Source: an uncultured Craurococcus sp.
Lineage (GTDB): Bacteria; Pseudomonadota; Alphaproteobacteria; Acetobacterales; Acetobacteraceae
Direction: 5' to 3'
Length of the DNA stretch: 45,613 nt
Assembly: GCA_902805545.1 (NCBI GenBank)
Contig: CADCTD010000147.1
Location: 1-45,613 of the forward strand
A program made the translations under genes and the position numbers. Of this stretch, positions 16,558 to 25,076 are shown in pieces (position 1 is the stretch's first letter; every line of letters begins with the position of its first letter). Under the pieces are notes generated by a model. It did not search any database. It was not told the origin of the DNA and saw only the letters and a list, made by a program, of their open reading frames with translations.

Positions 16558-16917
16558 CTATTCCTTCGCCGCTGCCTGGCGGATGGCGGCCGCCAGCGCC
16601 TCCGGCTGGAAGGGCTTCTCGAGGAAGAGCTCCCGCCGCCGCAGCTTGTGCCGCATCTCCTCGGCCTGGGTGCCGCTGATCAGGATGACGCCGACCTCGG
16701 GGTGCCTGGCCCGGGCCACCTCGGCGAGGTCGAAGCCGCTCAGCCCACCACCGAGGCGGATATCCGTCACCAGCACGTCCGGCACCTGGCCGGCCCCGAG
16801 CAGGATCAGCGCATCCTCGGCATTGGCGAGCCCCTGCACGTCGATGCCCTCTTCGGCCAGGCGGTCGGAGAGCACCATGCGCAAGAGCGCGTCATCCTCG
16901 ATCAGCAGAACCCGCAT
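16558..16917 (-). CDS. Single-domain response regulator (receiver domain only)
   Basis: A 119-residue receiver domain without an output domain. The acidic pocket (Glu7, Asp8, Asp9), the phosphoacceptor Asp52 in VLVTDIRL, a Ser in LISGT and the Lys in FLEKPF are all present, so it should be phosphorylated. The start at 16917 has a GGAGG ribosome binding site. No histidine kinase gene is nearby. It is divergent from the DUF6311 gene across 147 bp. The partner and output are unknown. Confidence 0.93.
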   Translation of the reverse strand: MRVLLIEDDALLRMVLSDRLAEEGIDVQGLANAEDALILLGAGQVPDVLVTDIRLGGGLSGFDLAEVARARHPEVGVILISGTQAEEMRHKLRRRELFLEKPFQPEALAAAIRQAAAKE

Positions 16918-17064
16918 TGCCTCCGTCCTGTCACAGCCAAGCCGCATGACAACGGCCGAAGGGGCTCCGGGATCACCGCGGGATAAAACACAGCGTTTCG
17001 TTCCGCACTGGTCAGGCATCCCAGGTGCCGTGCGGGCGTTACGCGCGATGGCGAGGAGGGCGGA

Positions 17065-18720
17065 ATGACGGGGTGGAAGGCTTGGCTCGGAGCGCCGCTC
17101 GCCGCGCTGGCGGGGGCGGCGGTGGTTCTGGCGGTCTTCGGCCTTGGTCCCCTCAACCCGCACAACCAGGGATGGCTGCTGGCCGGGCCGCTGGGGCCGG
17201 ACCCGGTGCAGCTCTGGCTGGGCTGGAGCTATTTCCGCGCGTCGCCCTGGCTGCTGCCGCCGGGCGCCAACCCGGACTACGGGATGGAACTCGGCACGGC
17301 GATCTACTTCGCCGATGCCATCCCGCTGCTGGCCCTGGTGCTGAAGGCGCTGCGAGGGGTGGTCGAGGTGCCGCAGTATGTCGGGCCCTGGCTGCTGGCC
17401 TGCGGGGTGCTGCAGGGCGTGCTCGGCTGGCGGCTGGTGGGGCTCGCCACGCGCAACCCTCTGGCGCGGGTCTGCGGGGCGGGGCTGCTGGCGCTGCAGC
17501 CGATGCTGATCAACCGGATGGCGGGGCACACACCGCTCGCCGGGCAATGGGTGCTGCTGGCGGCGCTGCTGCTGGCGCTGGGGCGAGGGCAGGGGGCCTG
17601 GCACGCCCTGCGCTGGGCGGCGCTTCTGGCCGTGACGGCGCTGATCCATTCCTACCTGCTTGCCATGGCATTGCCGCTCTGGGCGGCGGACTGGCTGCGG
17701 CGGGCCTGGCTGGCGCGGGGCCGGATGCTGGTCGCCGAGGCGGTCGCCGTGCCGCTGGCGGTGGCGGGGGCGCTGTGGACGGGCGGGTTCTTCCTGCTGC
17801 GCGGCGGCTATGGCACCGGGCCGGGGAGCGAGGCGGGCGGCTACGGCACCTGGAATTTCGACCTGCTGGCCTATGCCGATGGCGGGCTCTGGTCCGGCCT
17901 GCTGCCGGACCTGCCCGATCCCGGCCATTGGGAGGCGGGGAGCAGCTATCTCGGCCTCGGCGGGCTGCTGTTGCTGGCGGCGGGGCTGGTCGCCCTGCTG
18001 CGCCGGCCGGTGGGGCTGCCGCGCCGGCTCTGGCCGCTGGCGGCGGCCCTGCTGGCGCTGCTGGCCTTCGCCATGACCCCCAATGTGACCATCGGCGGCA
18101 GGGGAGGGGAGCTCTTCGCCCTGCCGGACCGGGCGATGGCCATCGCCGGCATGCTGCGCAATGCGGAGCGGATGGTCTGGCCGCTCTCCTACGTGCTGAT
18201 GCTCGGCGCCATCGCCCTGGCGGCGCGGGCCTGGGGCGGCAGGCGCACCGGCTGGCTGCTGCTCGGCCTGCTGGTGTTGCAATGGGTCGACCTCCAGCCG
18301 GGGATCGAGCGGCGCCATTCCTTCGTCGCCGGGGCGCCGACGGGGGTGCCCCAGCGCCTCTTCGACCCGTTCTGGGCGGAGGCGGCAGGGACCTATGCGC
18401 GGGTGCGGGCGGTGCCGGCGGCGAATATGGGGGAGGGGTGGGAGTCGATCGCCCGCTTCGCCGCGCAGGCCGGGATGCCGACGGATTCCATCTACATGGC
18501 GCGGGTCGATGAGGGGCGGGCGGCGGCGCTGCGGGCCAGGATGGCGGAGGTCCTCCGCTCCGGCGCCTATGAGCCGGGCACGCTCTACATCCTCCGCGAT
18601 GCGGAGAGCCTGGCGCTGGCCGAGGCCTCGCACGACCCGGCGCGGGATGCGATCCTCACCGCCGATGGCTACCGGGTGCTGGCGCCCGGCTGGCGGGCGA
18701 GGCCGCTCGCGCGCCGCTGA
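17065..18720 (+). CDS. DUF6311-type multi-spanning membrane protein
   Basis: A 551-residue protein with about ten hydrophobic segments and a soluble C-terminal part of some 120 residues. The early sequence (FRASPWLLPPGANPDYGMEL, then GTAIYFADAIPLL) is what I recall for DUF6311, a family that looks like membrane glycosyltransferases of the GT-C type but has no shown activity. The charged loop after the first membrane span would hold the catalytic site if it is a GT-C enzyme. The start has a GAGGAGGG ribosome binding site. An SDR gene follows 19 bp downstream, probably in the same transcript. Confidence 0.8.
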   Translation: MTGWKAWLGAPLAALAGAAVVLAVFGLGPLNPHNQGWLLAGPLGPDPVQLWLGWSYFRASPWLLPPGANPDYGMELGTAIYFADAIPLLALVLKALRGVVEVPQYVGPWLLACGVLQGVLGWRLVGLATRNPLARVCGAGLLALQPMLINRMAGHTPLAGQWVLLAALLLALGRGQGAWHALRWAALLAVTALIHSYLLAMALPLWAADWLRRAWLARGRMLVAEAVAVPLAVAGALWTGGFFLLRGGYGTGPGSEAGGYGTWNFDLLAYADGGLWSGLLPDLPDPGHWEAGSSYLGLGGLLLLAAGLVALLRRPVGLPRRLWPLAAALLALLAFAMTPNVTIGGRGGELFALPDRAMAIAGMLRNAERMVWPLSYVLMLGAIALAARAWGGRRTGWLLLGLLVLQWVDLQPGIERRHSFVAGAPTGVPQRLFDPFWAEAAGTYARVRAVPAANMGEGWESIARFAAQAGMPTDSIYMARVDEGRAAALRARMAEVLRSGAYEPGTLYILRDAESLALAEASHDPARDAILTADGYRVLAPGWRARPLARR

Positions 18721-18739
18721 CCTGCGGGGAGGGACGAGG

Positions 18740-19498
18740 ATGGATGTGACCGGGATTGCGGCGCTGGTGACGGGCGGCGGCTCCGGCATCGGCGCGGCGA
18801 CGGCCGAGGCGCTGGCGGCGGCGGGGGCCCGCGTCGTGGTGATGGACCTGAAGCGCGAGGCGGCGGAGGCCGTCGCCGCCCGCATCGGCGGGGTGGCCGC
18901 GGCCGGCGACGTGGCGGACGAGGCGGCGGTGGAGGCGGCGGTGGAGGCGGCGGCCGGGCTCGGCCCGCTGCGCCTGGCCGTCAGCTGCGCCGGCATCGCC
19001 CCGGCCTCCCGCGTCGCCGGGCGGCAGGGGCCGCATCCGCTGGCGCTCTTCGAGCAGGTGGTGCGGGTGAACCTCACCGGCAGCTTCAACCTGCTGCGCC
19101 TGGCCGCGGCGCGGATGGCCACGCTCGAGCCGATGGCGACGGGGGAACGCGGCCTCATCGTCAACACCGCCTCGATCGCCGCCTATGAGGGGCAGATCGG
19201 CCAATGCGCCTATGCGGCGAGCAAGGCGGGCGTCGTCGGCCTCACCCTGCCGGCGGCGCGGGAGCTGGCGCGCTTCGGCATCCGGGTGATGACCATCGCG
19301 CCGGGGCTGATCGAGACGCCGATGCTGGCGGGGATGCCGGCCGAGGCGCGGGAGGCGCTGGGCCGCCTGCCGCTCTTCCCCAACCGGCTGGGCCAGCCGG
19401 CGGAGGTGGCGGCGATGGTGCTCGCGATCGCCGCCAACCCGTTGCTGAACGGCGAGACGATCCGGCTGGATGGGGCCCTCAGGCTGACCCCTTCGTAG
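18740..19498 (+). CDS. Short-chain dehydrogenase/reductase
   Basis: A 252-residue SDR enzyme. The cofactor motif GGGSGIGAATAEAL is at about residues 12-25, and the acidic MDLKREA after strand 2 points to NAD(H). The catalytic Ser is in NTASIAAYEG and the Tyr-x-x-x-Lys is in YAASKAG. The layout, including the NLTGSFNLLRLAAARM helix and the proline-rich ending, is like type-10 17beta-hydroxysteroid/3-hydroxyacyl-CoA dehydrogenases, so an acyl-CoA substrate is possible. GGGGAGGGA before the ATG supports the start. Confidence 0.92.
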   Translation: MDVTGIAALVTGGGSGIGAATAEALAAAGARVVVMDLKREAAEAVAARIGGVAAAGDVADEAAVEAAVEAAAGLGPLRLAVSCAGIAPASRVAGRQGPHPLALFEQVVRVNLTGSFNLLRLAAARMATLEPMATGERGLIVNTASIAAYEGQIGQCAYAASKAGVVGLTLPAARELARFGIRVMTIAPGLIETPMLAGMPAEAREALGRLPLFPNRLGQPAEVAAMVLAIAANPLLNGETIRLDGALRLTPS

Positions 19499-19512
19499 TC
19501 AGGCCCGCTTGG

Positions 19513-19689
19513 TCAGGCCCTGGCGCTGTAGGCGGGGGCGGGGATGTGCTGGATCCGCGGCAGCTCCGTCCCCGGCCGGCGCCAGGCGGGGGCCTCGGCA
19601 TTGTCGCGCCATTGCGGAGTGCCGAAGCTGTTCTCGGCGCAGCCCGGCAAGGCGGCAGCCAGGAGAAAGGCCAGGACCGAATAACGCAT
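19513..19689 (-). CDS. Small putative lipoprotein, 58 residues
   Basis: The N-terminus MRYSVLAFLLAAALPGC has a short positive start, a hydrophobic core and a cysteine in a lipobox-like LPGC; proline at -2 is unusual. After the cysteine there are about 40 residues rich in Pro, Ala and Arg, without a known domain. The frame is open further upstream, but the signal places the start at 19689. It is convergent with the SDR gene. Confidence 0.6.
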   Translation of the reverse strand: MRYSVLAFLLAAALPGCAENSFGTPQWRDNAEAPAWRRPGTELPRIQHIPAPAYSARA

Positions 19690-19852
19690 GGCAGCATCCC
19701 TGTCAGAGCATTGGTCGCACCCTGACATACCAGCCGCATCCTGTCCCTCCCGATTCGGCACACGAATCTTTTTCCGGAGCGTAATGACGCCAAGCGGAAC
19801 CAATCCCCAGGCGCGGCGTAGGGACGCAATTCATGGCAGAAGGAAGAAGCCC

Positions 19853-19969
19853 ATGCGCCAAGCCGTCCTGTTGATCCTGGCCTCCGTCAGCCTGGCTGGC
19901 TGCCTCAGCTTCAGCAGCAGCAATCCGAGTCCGCCGCCGGCCGGCGCGGTCATCGTCCCCGCGCGCTGA
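19853..19969 (+). CDS. Very small putative lipoprotein, 38 residues
   Basis: The frame has AGGAAGAAG before ATG 19853 and encodes MRQAVLLILASVSLAGC, a textbook lipoprotein signal, followed by only about 21 residues of Ser and Pro. Such short tails are like entericidin or other small cell-envelope lipoproteins, but no family is recognised. Its last 20 bp overlap the 3' end of the convergent DUF2459 gene. It diverges from the other small lipoprotein gene across 163 bp. Confidence 0.6.
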   Translation: MRQAVLLILASVSLAGCLSFSSSNPSPPPAGAVIVPAR

Positions 19970-20696
19970 GCCCCTCGGCCGCCTGGCGGGCCCAGGCCAT
20001 GGCCTGCTCGGCAAGGACCACGCCCGTCGCATGGACGGGCAGCCGGGCGGCGGCCAGGGCATCGGCCGTCCAGGTGTTGCAGGTATAGGCCGCCGAATAG
20101 ACGATCGGCGAGGCATGGAAGACGCTGCCGGGATAGGGCCCCTCCGCCAGGGCCTGCCACCTCCCGTCGGGCAGCCGCCAGCGCCGGTCGAGGCTGCCCG
20201 CCAGGAATTGCTGCAACCGGTCCATCTGCCCCGCCGTGAGGGGGAGGCGGACGACCTGCCCGGGCCCGAAGGCCGCCTCCGGCGGCGCCGAGAGCGCGGT
20301 GAGGAGGACCGCCCCCGGCCCCGGCAGCAGGGCCCGCAGTGGCGCGAGCGGCGACCGGTCGCCATCCAGCAGCCAGCCGCGGTCGCCGAAGCCGACCACC
20401 ATCGTCGTCATGCCGGGGAAGCCTGCGGCCAGCCCGGCCAGCCAGGGATGCAGCGGCACGGCGCCCACCGGCAGGGCGATGTCGGTATGCCAGCCGCGGT
20501 CGACCACGGCGATCTCGGCGATGCGCGGGCCGGGATCGGGTGGCGGCAGCGCGGCGCAGCCGGCGAGCGGAAGGCCCAGCAGCAGGGCGCGCCGGCCGAT
20601 GCCCCCAGGCTTCGTCCCCGCGGCGCGGCGGCCGCCCGATCCCGCCTGGTGCCTGCCGCTGCTGCCCGCCATCATCCCGTCCGCCGTGGCGGCCAT
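19950..20696 (-). CDS. DUF2459-family lipoprotein
   Basis: A 248-residue protein with a basic N-terminal tail, then RRALLLGLPLAGC, which has a lipobox cysteine and a paired arginine that could mean Tat or Sec export. The mature part shows DUF2459 features: VDRGWHTDIALPVGA, VGFGDRGWLL and YTCNTWTADAL, with a Cys, Asn and Trp that are conserved in the family. The activity of the family is unknown; a cysteine-peptidase-like role has been suggested by the residue pattern, which is inference. The long N-terminus before the signal may mean the true start is downstream (Met at about 20675). Confidence 0.82.
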   Translation of the reverse strand: MAATADGMMAGSSGRHQAGSGGRRAAGTKPGGIGRRALLLGLPLAGCAALPPPDPGPRIAEIAVVDRGWHTDIALPVGAVPLHPWLAGLAAGFPGMTTMVVGFGDRGWLLDGDRSPLAPLRALLPGPGAVLLTALSAPPEAAFGPGQVVRLPLTAGQMDRLQQFLAGSLDRRWRLPDGRWQALAEGPYPGSVFHASPIVYSAAYTCNTWTADALAAARLPVHATGVVLAEQAMAWARQAAEGLSARGR

Positions 20697-20816
20697 GCGT
20701 CACCGGTCGGCCGATAGCGCGTTGCTTGGCGCCGGCTGGTACTGTGCGGGCCTGCTGCTGGCAAGCCTCCGCCCGGCGCCGGCGACGCCATCGCCTGGGG
20801 GAGGGGAGGGAGCCTG

Positions 20817-22118
20817 CTACCGCGTGGCGGCGCTCACCCGCCAGATGCGGTTGCCGACGTCATCGGCCACCAGCAGCCCGCCCTGGCGGTCGATGACGAC
20901 GCCGACCGGGCGGCCGAGCGCGTTGCCCCCGGCATCGAGGAAGCCGGTGAGCACGTCGATCGGCGCGCCGCTCGGCCTGCCATCGGCGAAGGGGACGAAG
21001 ATGACCCTGTAGCCGCTCGGCGGCCGGCGGTTCCAGGAGCCGTGCTGGCCGACGAAGGCGCCCGTGCGGAAGGGCGCGGGCAGGCGGCTGCCCTCCGCGA
21101 AGGCAAGGCCGAGCGAGGCGGTGTGCGGCCCGAGCGCATAGTCCGGCCGGATGGCGCGGGCGACGAGGTCCGGCCGTGGCGGCTGCACCCGCTCGTCCAC
21201 AACCTGGCCGTAGTAGCTGTAGGGCCAGCCGTAGAAGCCGCCATCCCTCACCGAGGTCATGTAGTCCGGCACGAGGTCGCTGCCGATCTCGTCCCGCTCG
21301 TTGACCGCGGTCCAGAGCTGACGGGTCTGCGGCTCCCAGGCCATGCCGACGGGGTTGCGGAGGCCGGAGGCGAAGACGCGGCGCGCGCCGCTGCGCGTGT
21401 CGATCTCGAGGATGGCGGCGCGGTCCACCTCCGCCTCCAGGCCGCGCTCGGCGACATTGCTGTTGGAGCCGATGCTGGCATAGAGCTTCGTGCCATCGGC
21501 GCTGGCGACGATGTTCTTGGTCCAGTGGTGGTTGATCGGGCCGCCGGGGAGGGGGGCCAGCACCTCGCCCGGCGTGGCGATGCGCGTCTCGCCCGGGCGG
21601 TAGGGGAAGCGCACGACCGCATCGGCATTGGCGACGAAGAGATTCTCCCCGACCAGCGCCATGCCGAAGGGCGAGTTCAGGCCTTCGAGGAAGACGGAGC
21701 GCGTCTCCGCCACGCCGTCGCCATCGGCGTCGCGCAGCAGGGTGATGCGGTTGGCGCTCGGGACGCCGGCGCCGGCGCGGGCCATCACCCGGCGCATGAC
21801 CCAGCTGCGGATGCCGCTATCCCCCGGCTTGGGCGGGGCATTGGTCTCGGCGACCAGCACGTCGCCATTCGGCAGGACATGGAGCCAGCGCGGATGGTCG
21901 AGGCCGGCGGCGAAGGACTGCACGCGGAGGCCCTCGGCCGGGGTTGGGGCGGTGCCCTCCGGCCAGCCGCGGGCGGGGGCGATGTTGACGGTCGGGATCC
22001 AGCCGGGTTTCGGCGGGGGGAGTTGCGGGCTCGGGCCGGTGCCGGCCCCGACCGGCAGGCTCGCCTGTTCGCAGCCGGCGAGGGCGAGGAGGACGAAGCC
22101 GAGGAGGGGTGCGCGCAT
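20817..22118 (-). CDS. PQQ-dependent sugar dehydrogenase / sorbosone dehydrogenase family lipoprotein
   Basis: A 433-residue exported beta-propeller protein. The start at 22118 gives [18 protein letters not shown], a lipoprotein signal. The mature part has the GSDH/SNDH family blocks: [58 protein letters not shown] and WPYSYYGQ, and near the end [20 protein letters not shown]. Members oxidise aldoses or L-sorbosone in the periplasm using PQQ. PQQ biosynthesis genes are not in this window, and the actual substrate is not known. Confidence 0.9.
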   Translation of the reverse strand: MRAPLLGFVLLALAGCEQASLPVGAGTGPSPQLPPPKPGWIPTVNIAPARGWPEGTAPTPAEGLRVQSFAAGLDHPRWLHVLPNGDVLVAETNAPPKPGDSGIRSWVMRRVMARAGAGVPSANRITLLRDADGDGVAETRSVFLEGLNSPFGMALVGENLFVANADAVVRFPYRPGETRIATPGEVLAPLPGGPINHHWTKNIVASADGTKLYASIGSNSNVAERGLEAEVDRAAILEIDTRSGARRVFASGLRNPVGMAWEPQTRQLWTAVNERDEIGSDLVPDYMTSVRDGGFYGWPYSYYGQVVDERVQPPRPDLVARAIRPDYALGPHTASLGLAFAEGSRLPAPFRTGAFVGQHGSWNRRPPSGYRVIFVPFADGRPSGAPIDVLTGFLDAGGNALGRPVGVVIDRQGGLLVADDVGNRIWRVSAATR

Positions 22119-22236
22119 CCGGCGGGAACGTCGCTGCCACCATGGCGGTTCCGATGGCCGGCCGCGACGCTGCGGCCGGTCATTCGAGGTTGCCGTCGCC
22201 ATGACCGCTTGCGGGGCGGCCACGGCGGCGACGCCC

Positions 22237-22917
22237 TCAGCCGCGCTGCTGCGCGAGATGCGGGAACATGGCGAGCTTCGCCGCCTCGTCCATCTCTGCC
22301 TTGAAGGCGTGCCGGTCCTTCAGCGCCAGGGCGCGGGCGGCGGCGGGGCGGGCATTGATCTCCTCGAGATGGCGCCTGACATTCGGCAGGGTGGCGAAGG
22401 CCTCCTCGCCGAGGACGAAGGGCACCAGGCGCGACCAGCCCCAGACGGCCATGTCGACGATCGTGTAGTCCTCGCCCAGCATGAAGCGCCGCGTCGCCAG
22501 CCTGTCCTCGAGGATGCCCCAATGCCGCCTTGCCTCGAAGACATAGCGGTTGACCGCGTAGTCCTTCGGCTCCGGCGCGAAGCGGGTGAAGTGGACGGCC
22601 TGGCCGGAATAGGGGCCGATGCCGCTGGCGACGAACATCAGCCAGGAGAGCATCTGGCCGCGCCCGGCCGCGGGGGGCAGGAACTGACCGGTCTTGTCGG
22701 CCAGGTAGAGCAGGATGGCGTTGCTGTCGAACACCACCGACCCGTCATCCTCGATGGCGGGGACCTTGGCATTCGGGTTGATCTTCAGGAATTCGGGGCC
22801 GTGCTGCTCGCCCTTGCGGGTGTCGACCGGCACGGGCTCGTAGGCGAGGCCCATCTCCTCGAGGCAGAGGGCGACCTTGGTCGGGTTCGGGGCGAGGTTG
22901 TAGTGGAAACGGATCAC
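22237..22917 (-). CDS. Glutathione S-transferase family protein
   Basis: A 226-residue protein with a thioredoxin-like N-terminal domain ([20 protein letters not shown]; glutathione-binding [11 protein letters not shown] and [11 protein letters not shown]) and an all-helical C-terminal domain. This pattern is like the bacterial GSTs related to Ure2p/YfcG. The start is GTG at 22917; the GGGAGGA ribosome binding site lies at an ideal distance. This site is inside the right arm of a 13-bp perfect hairpin (22919-22954), so translation may be controlled by RNA folding. It follows the HU gene in the same direction. Confidence 0.9.
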   Translation of the reverse strand: MIRFHYNLAPNPTKVALCLEEMGLAYEPVPVDTRKGEQHGPEFLKINPNAKVPAIEDDGSVVFDSNAILLYLADKTGQFLPPAAGRGQMLSWLMFVASGIGPYSGQAVHFTRFAPEPKDYAVNRYVFEARRHWGILEDRLATRRFMLGEDYTIVDMAVWGWSRLVPFVLGEEAFATLPNVRRHLEEINARPAAARALALKDRHAFKAEMDEAAKLAMFPHLAQQRG

Positions 22918-22918
22918 G

Positions 22919-22954
22919 GCCTTATCCTCCCGGCGGATGCGGGGAGGATAAGGC
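22919..22954 (-). promoter_or_regulatory. Perfect hairpin that encloses the GST ribosome binding site
   Basis: In the minus-strand RNA, GCCTTATCCTCCC and GGGAGGATAAGGC pair over 13 bp across a 10-nt loop. The second arm holds the Shine-Dalgarno GGGAGGA, and the GTG start follows one base later. Folded, the RNA would hide the ribosome binding site. A DNA-binding protein operator is the alternative, since the palindrome is symmetrical. No downstream U-run is present, so it is not a typical terminator. Confidence 0.65.
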
Positions 22955-22955
22955 G

Positions 22956-22983
22956 CGCCCCCTTGCGCGGAGGCAAGGGGGCG
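22956..22983 (-). terminator. Hairpin after the HU gene
   Basis: CGCCCCCTTG and CAAGGGGGCG form a 10-bp perfect stem with an 8-nt loop, a few bases past the HU stop. It could be a terminator for HU, though the following bases are CGCCTTATCC and not a clean U-run, so some read-through to the GST gene is likely. Confidence 0.55.
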
Positions 22984-22988
22984 TGACC

Positions 22989-23300
22989 TCAGGCCTTGGC
23001 GGCCTTGCGCTTCGCCTTCTTCATGCCGGCGAGCGCGGCATCCTTCAGCGAGGGGCTGGCCTTGAAGCGGACGGTGGCACCCGCCTTCACCGCCACCTTC
23101 TCGCCGGTGCGGGGGTTGAGCGCGGTGCGCTTCGCCGTCTCGCGCACGATGAAGGCGCCGAAATCGGGGATGGTGAACCGTCCGGTCTCGACGATCTCCC
23201 CCTTGATGGCGGCGATGATGTCGCTCGCCAGGGCATTGGCCTGGATGGTCGGCATCTCGGTCGACTTGACGATGACGTCGGTCAGGAACTTCTTCGACAC
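22989..23300 (-). CDS. HU/IHF-family DNA-binding protein
   Basis: A 103-residue nucleoid protein. It starts with GTG at 23300, eight bases after AAGGAG; an in-frame GTG at 23309 overlaps that ribosome binding site and is excluded. The middle shows the HU fold: GRFTIPDFGAFIV, then ALNPRTGEKVAVKAG with the Pro at the tip of the DNA-binding arm. The C-terminal tail is lysine-rich (MKKAKRKAAKA). The N-terminal extension (KKFLTDVIVKSTEMPTIQA) is of the type seen in Acetobacteraceae. It is divergent from a second GST gene. Confidence 0.93.
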   Translation of the reverse strand: MSKKFLTDVIVKSTEMPTIQANALASDIIAAIKGEIVETGRFTIPDFGAFIVRETAKRTALNPRTGEKVAVKAGATVRFKASPSLKDAALAGMKKAKRKAAKA

Positions 23301-23432
23301 GCACTGCACTCCTTTCGATTCGCCGGGGAATAGCGCGATCCGCGCCGTTTGTCAGGCATAACCTTGTATCGCGGGGCGCTTGCGGTGCGGCTCCGGCTCT
23401 GGGAGATTTCGTCCGCCATCGAGGGAATCGCC

Positions 23433-24029
23433 ATGAAGCTCGCCTATTCGCTCGCCAGCCCCTATGTCCGCAAGGCGATGGCCTGCGCCATCGCCCGAGG
23501 CCTGGACGGGCAGATCGAGCGCTGGACGGTCCCGACCACGGACCCGGCTTTGCTGCCCGTGAACCCGCTCTCCAAGGTGCCGGCGCTCGTCACCGGGGAC
23601 GGGATGGCGCTCTACGACAGCCCGGTCATCTGCGAGTATCTCGACAGCATCGGCGATGCGCCGAAGCTTTTCCCGCCCCCCGGCCCGGCGCGTTGGACGG
23701 CGCTGCGGCGCCAGGCGCTCGGCGACGGCATCATGGATGCGAGCCAGCCGCGCCGGCGCGAGGTCGCCCTGCCGCAGGACCAGGGGCGGCAGGACTACAT
23801 CGCGACGCAGCAGGGCAAGGTCGCCCGAGCCCTCGACGTGCTGGAGGCGGAGGCCGGATCGCTCGGCCTGCTGGCCGATATCGGCGACATCACCATTGGC
23901 TGCGCGCTCGGCTATCTCGACTTCCGCTTCCCGCACGAGCCCTGGCGGCCGGGCCATCCGACGCTGGAGGCGTGGTACGCCAAGGTCGTCGCGCTGCCGC
24001 CGCTCGCGCAGACCATGCCGGTCGGCTGA
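23433..24029 (+). CDS. Glutathione S-transferase N-terminal domain family protein
   Basis: A 198-residue GST-like protein, different from the one at 22237. The N-terminus MKLAYSLASPYVRKAMACAI has a Ser in the active-site position, and LSKVPALVTGDG plus DSPVICEYLDS bind glutathione. The C-terminal domain carries GDITIGCALGYLDFR. This is the DUF-less GST group near YibF. The ATG at 23433 follows GAGGGA; the frame extends upstream but those residues do not fit. Substrates are unknown. Confidence 0.9.
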   Translation: MKLAYSLASPYVRKAMACAIARGLDGQIERWTVPTTDPALLPVNPLSKVPALVTGDGMALYDSPVICEYLDSIGDAPKLFPPPGPARWTALRRQALGDGIMDASQPRRREVALPQDQGRQDYIATQQGKVARALDVLEAEAGSLGLLADIGDITIGCALGYLDFRFPHEPWRPGHPTLEAWYAKVVALPPLAQTMPVG

Positions 24030-24036
24030 TCACTCC

Positions 24037-24152
24037 CAGCATGGCGCTGCGCGGCCTCGTGGAGGCCCTGCCTTGTCGCTCGATGCCCAGGGCCTCGCAC
24101 GGCCTTCCGCGGCAAGGCCGCGGAAGGACACCGGGCAGGGGCCGCTTCCGGA
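24037..24152 (-). repeat. Interspersed repeat, copy 2 (inverted relative to copy 1)
   Basis: Read on the minus strand, this gap aligns with 15150-15250: a 25-base identical core at 24091-24115, GGG-xx-x-GAGC just after it, and GCCGCGCAGCG near the end. It contains a perfect 10-bp hairpin, CCTTCCGCGG and CCGCGGAAGG with a 5-nt loop. It occupies nearly the entire gap between the GST and EVE genes. Confidence 0.65.
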
Positions 24153-24167
24153 AGGTGCCCTGATTCG

Positions 24168-24584
24168 ATGGCCCATTGGCTGGTGAAGAGCGAGCCGGAC
24201 GCCTTCTCCTGGGACCAGCAGGTGGCGAACGGGGTGGAGCCCTGGACCGGCGTGCGCAACGCGCTCGCCGCCAACAACCTCCGCGCCATGCGCATCGGCG
24301 ACCGGGCCTTCTTCTACCACTCCAACATCGGCAAGGAGATCGTCGGCATCGTCGAGGTGGTCCGCGAGGCCTATCCCGACCCGACCGACGAGACGGGCCG
24401 CTGGGTCTGCGTCGACATGAAGGCGGTGCGGCCGGTGCCGCAGCCGGTGACGCTCGCCGCCATCAAGGCAGCGCCGGAGCTGGCGGAGCTCGCCCTGGTC
24501 CGGCAATCGCGCCTTTCCGTGATGCCGGTCTCCGACCCGCATTGGGCCATCCTCTGCCGCATGGGCGGGCTGACGAAGGGGTAG
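24168..24584 (+). CDS. EVE-domain protein
   Basis: A 138-residue single EVE domain (the PUA-like fold, related to YTH). The opening HWLVKSEPDAFSWDQ, the WTGVRNALAANNLRAMRIGD block and FFYHSNIGKEIVGIVEV are the family hallmarks. EVE proteins are thought to bind modified bases in RNA or DNA and often occur in translation-related or modification-dependent defence loci; here the context does not indicate defence. The start is supported by GGAAGGTG upstream. The GFA gene follows after 3 bp. Confidence 0.93.
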   Translation: MAHWLVKSEPDAFSWDQQVANGVEPWTGVRNALAANNLRAMRIGDRAFFYHSNIGKEIVGIVEVVREAYPDPTDETGRWVCVDMKAVRPVPQPVTLAAIKAAPELAELALVRQSRLSVMPVSDPHWAILCRMGGLTKG

Positions 24585-24587
24585 GGG

Positions 24588-25076
24588 ATGCGGCTCGACG
24601 GGTCCTGCCAGTGCGGCGCGGTGCGGTTCCAGGTGGAGAGCGCGCATCCCTACCCCTACCAGCGCTGCTACTGCTCGATCTGCCGCAAGACCCAGGGCGG
24701 CGGAGGCTATGCCATCAATCTCGGGGCGGAGAGCGCCTCGCTGCGGGTCCAGGGGCGGCGGCATATCACCGTCTACCACGCGCGGCTGAAGGACCCGGAG
24801 GATGCAAGGGCGCACCGGAGCCCCGCCGAGCGGCATTTCTGCGCGGTCTGCGGCAGCGCGCTCTGGCTCCATGACGCGCGCTGGCCGGAGCTGGTCCACC
24901 CCTTCGCCTCGGCCATCGACACGCCGCTGCCCGAGCCGCCGGAGAGCACGCACATCATGCTGGAATTCAAGGCTCCATGGGTGGCGGTGGAGGCCGGGCC
25001 GCGCGACCGGCGGCACGAGCGCTACCCGGAGGAAAGCGTCGCCGCATGGCATGCCCGGCTGGGCCTCGCCCCGTGA
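24588..25076 (+). CDS. GFA-family (glutathione-dependent formaldehyde-activating-like) zinc protein
   Basis: A 162-residue member of the Mss4-like GFA/CENP-V family. Cysteines stand at the usual places: Cys7 and Cys9 (CQCG), Cys27, Cys29 and Cys32 (CYCSIC), and Cys85 and Cys88 (CAVC), giving two zinc sites. GFA of Paracoccus was described as helping formaldehyde react with glutathione; most other members have no known role. It overlaps the Rieske gene by 4 bp and follows EVE by 3 bp, so the three are one transcript. Confidence 0.92.
   Translation: MRLDGSCQCGAVRFQVESAHPYPYQRCYCSICRKTQGGGGYAINLGAESASLRVQGRRHITVYHARLKDPEDARAHRSPAERHFCAVCGSALWLHDARWPELVHPFASAIDTPLPEPPESTHIMLEFKAPWVAVEAGPRDRRHERYPEESVAAWHARLGLAP

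Noticed and set aside
16918-19167. Apparent long upstream extension of the response regulator
   Set aside because: It is antisense to the DUF6311 and SDR genes; the receiver domain begins at 16917 with a GGAGG site.
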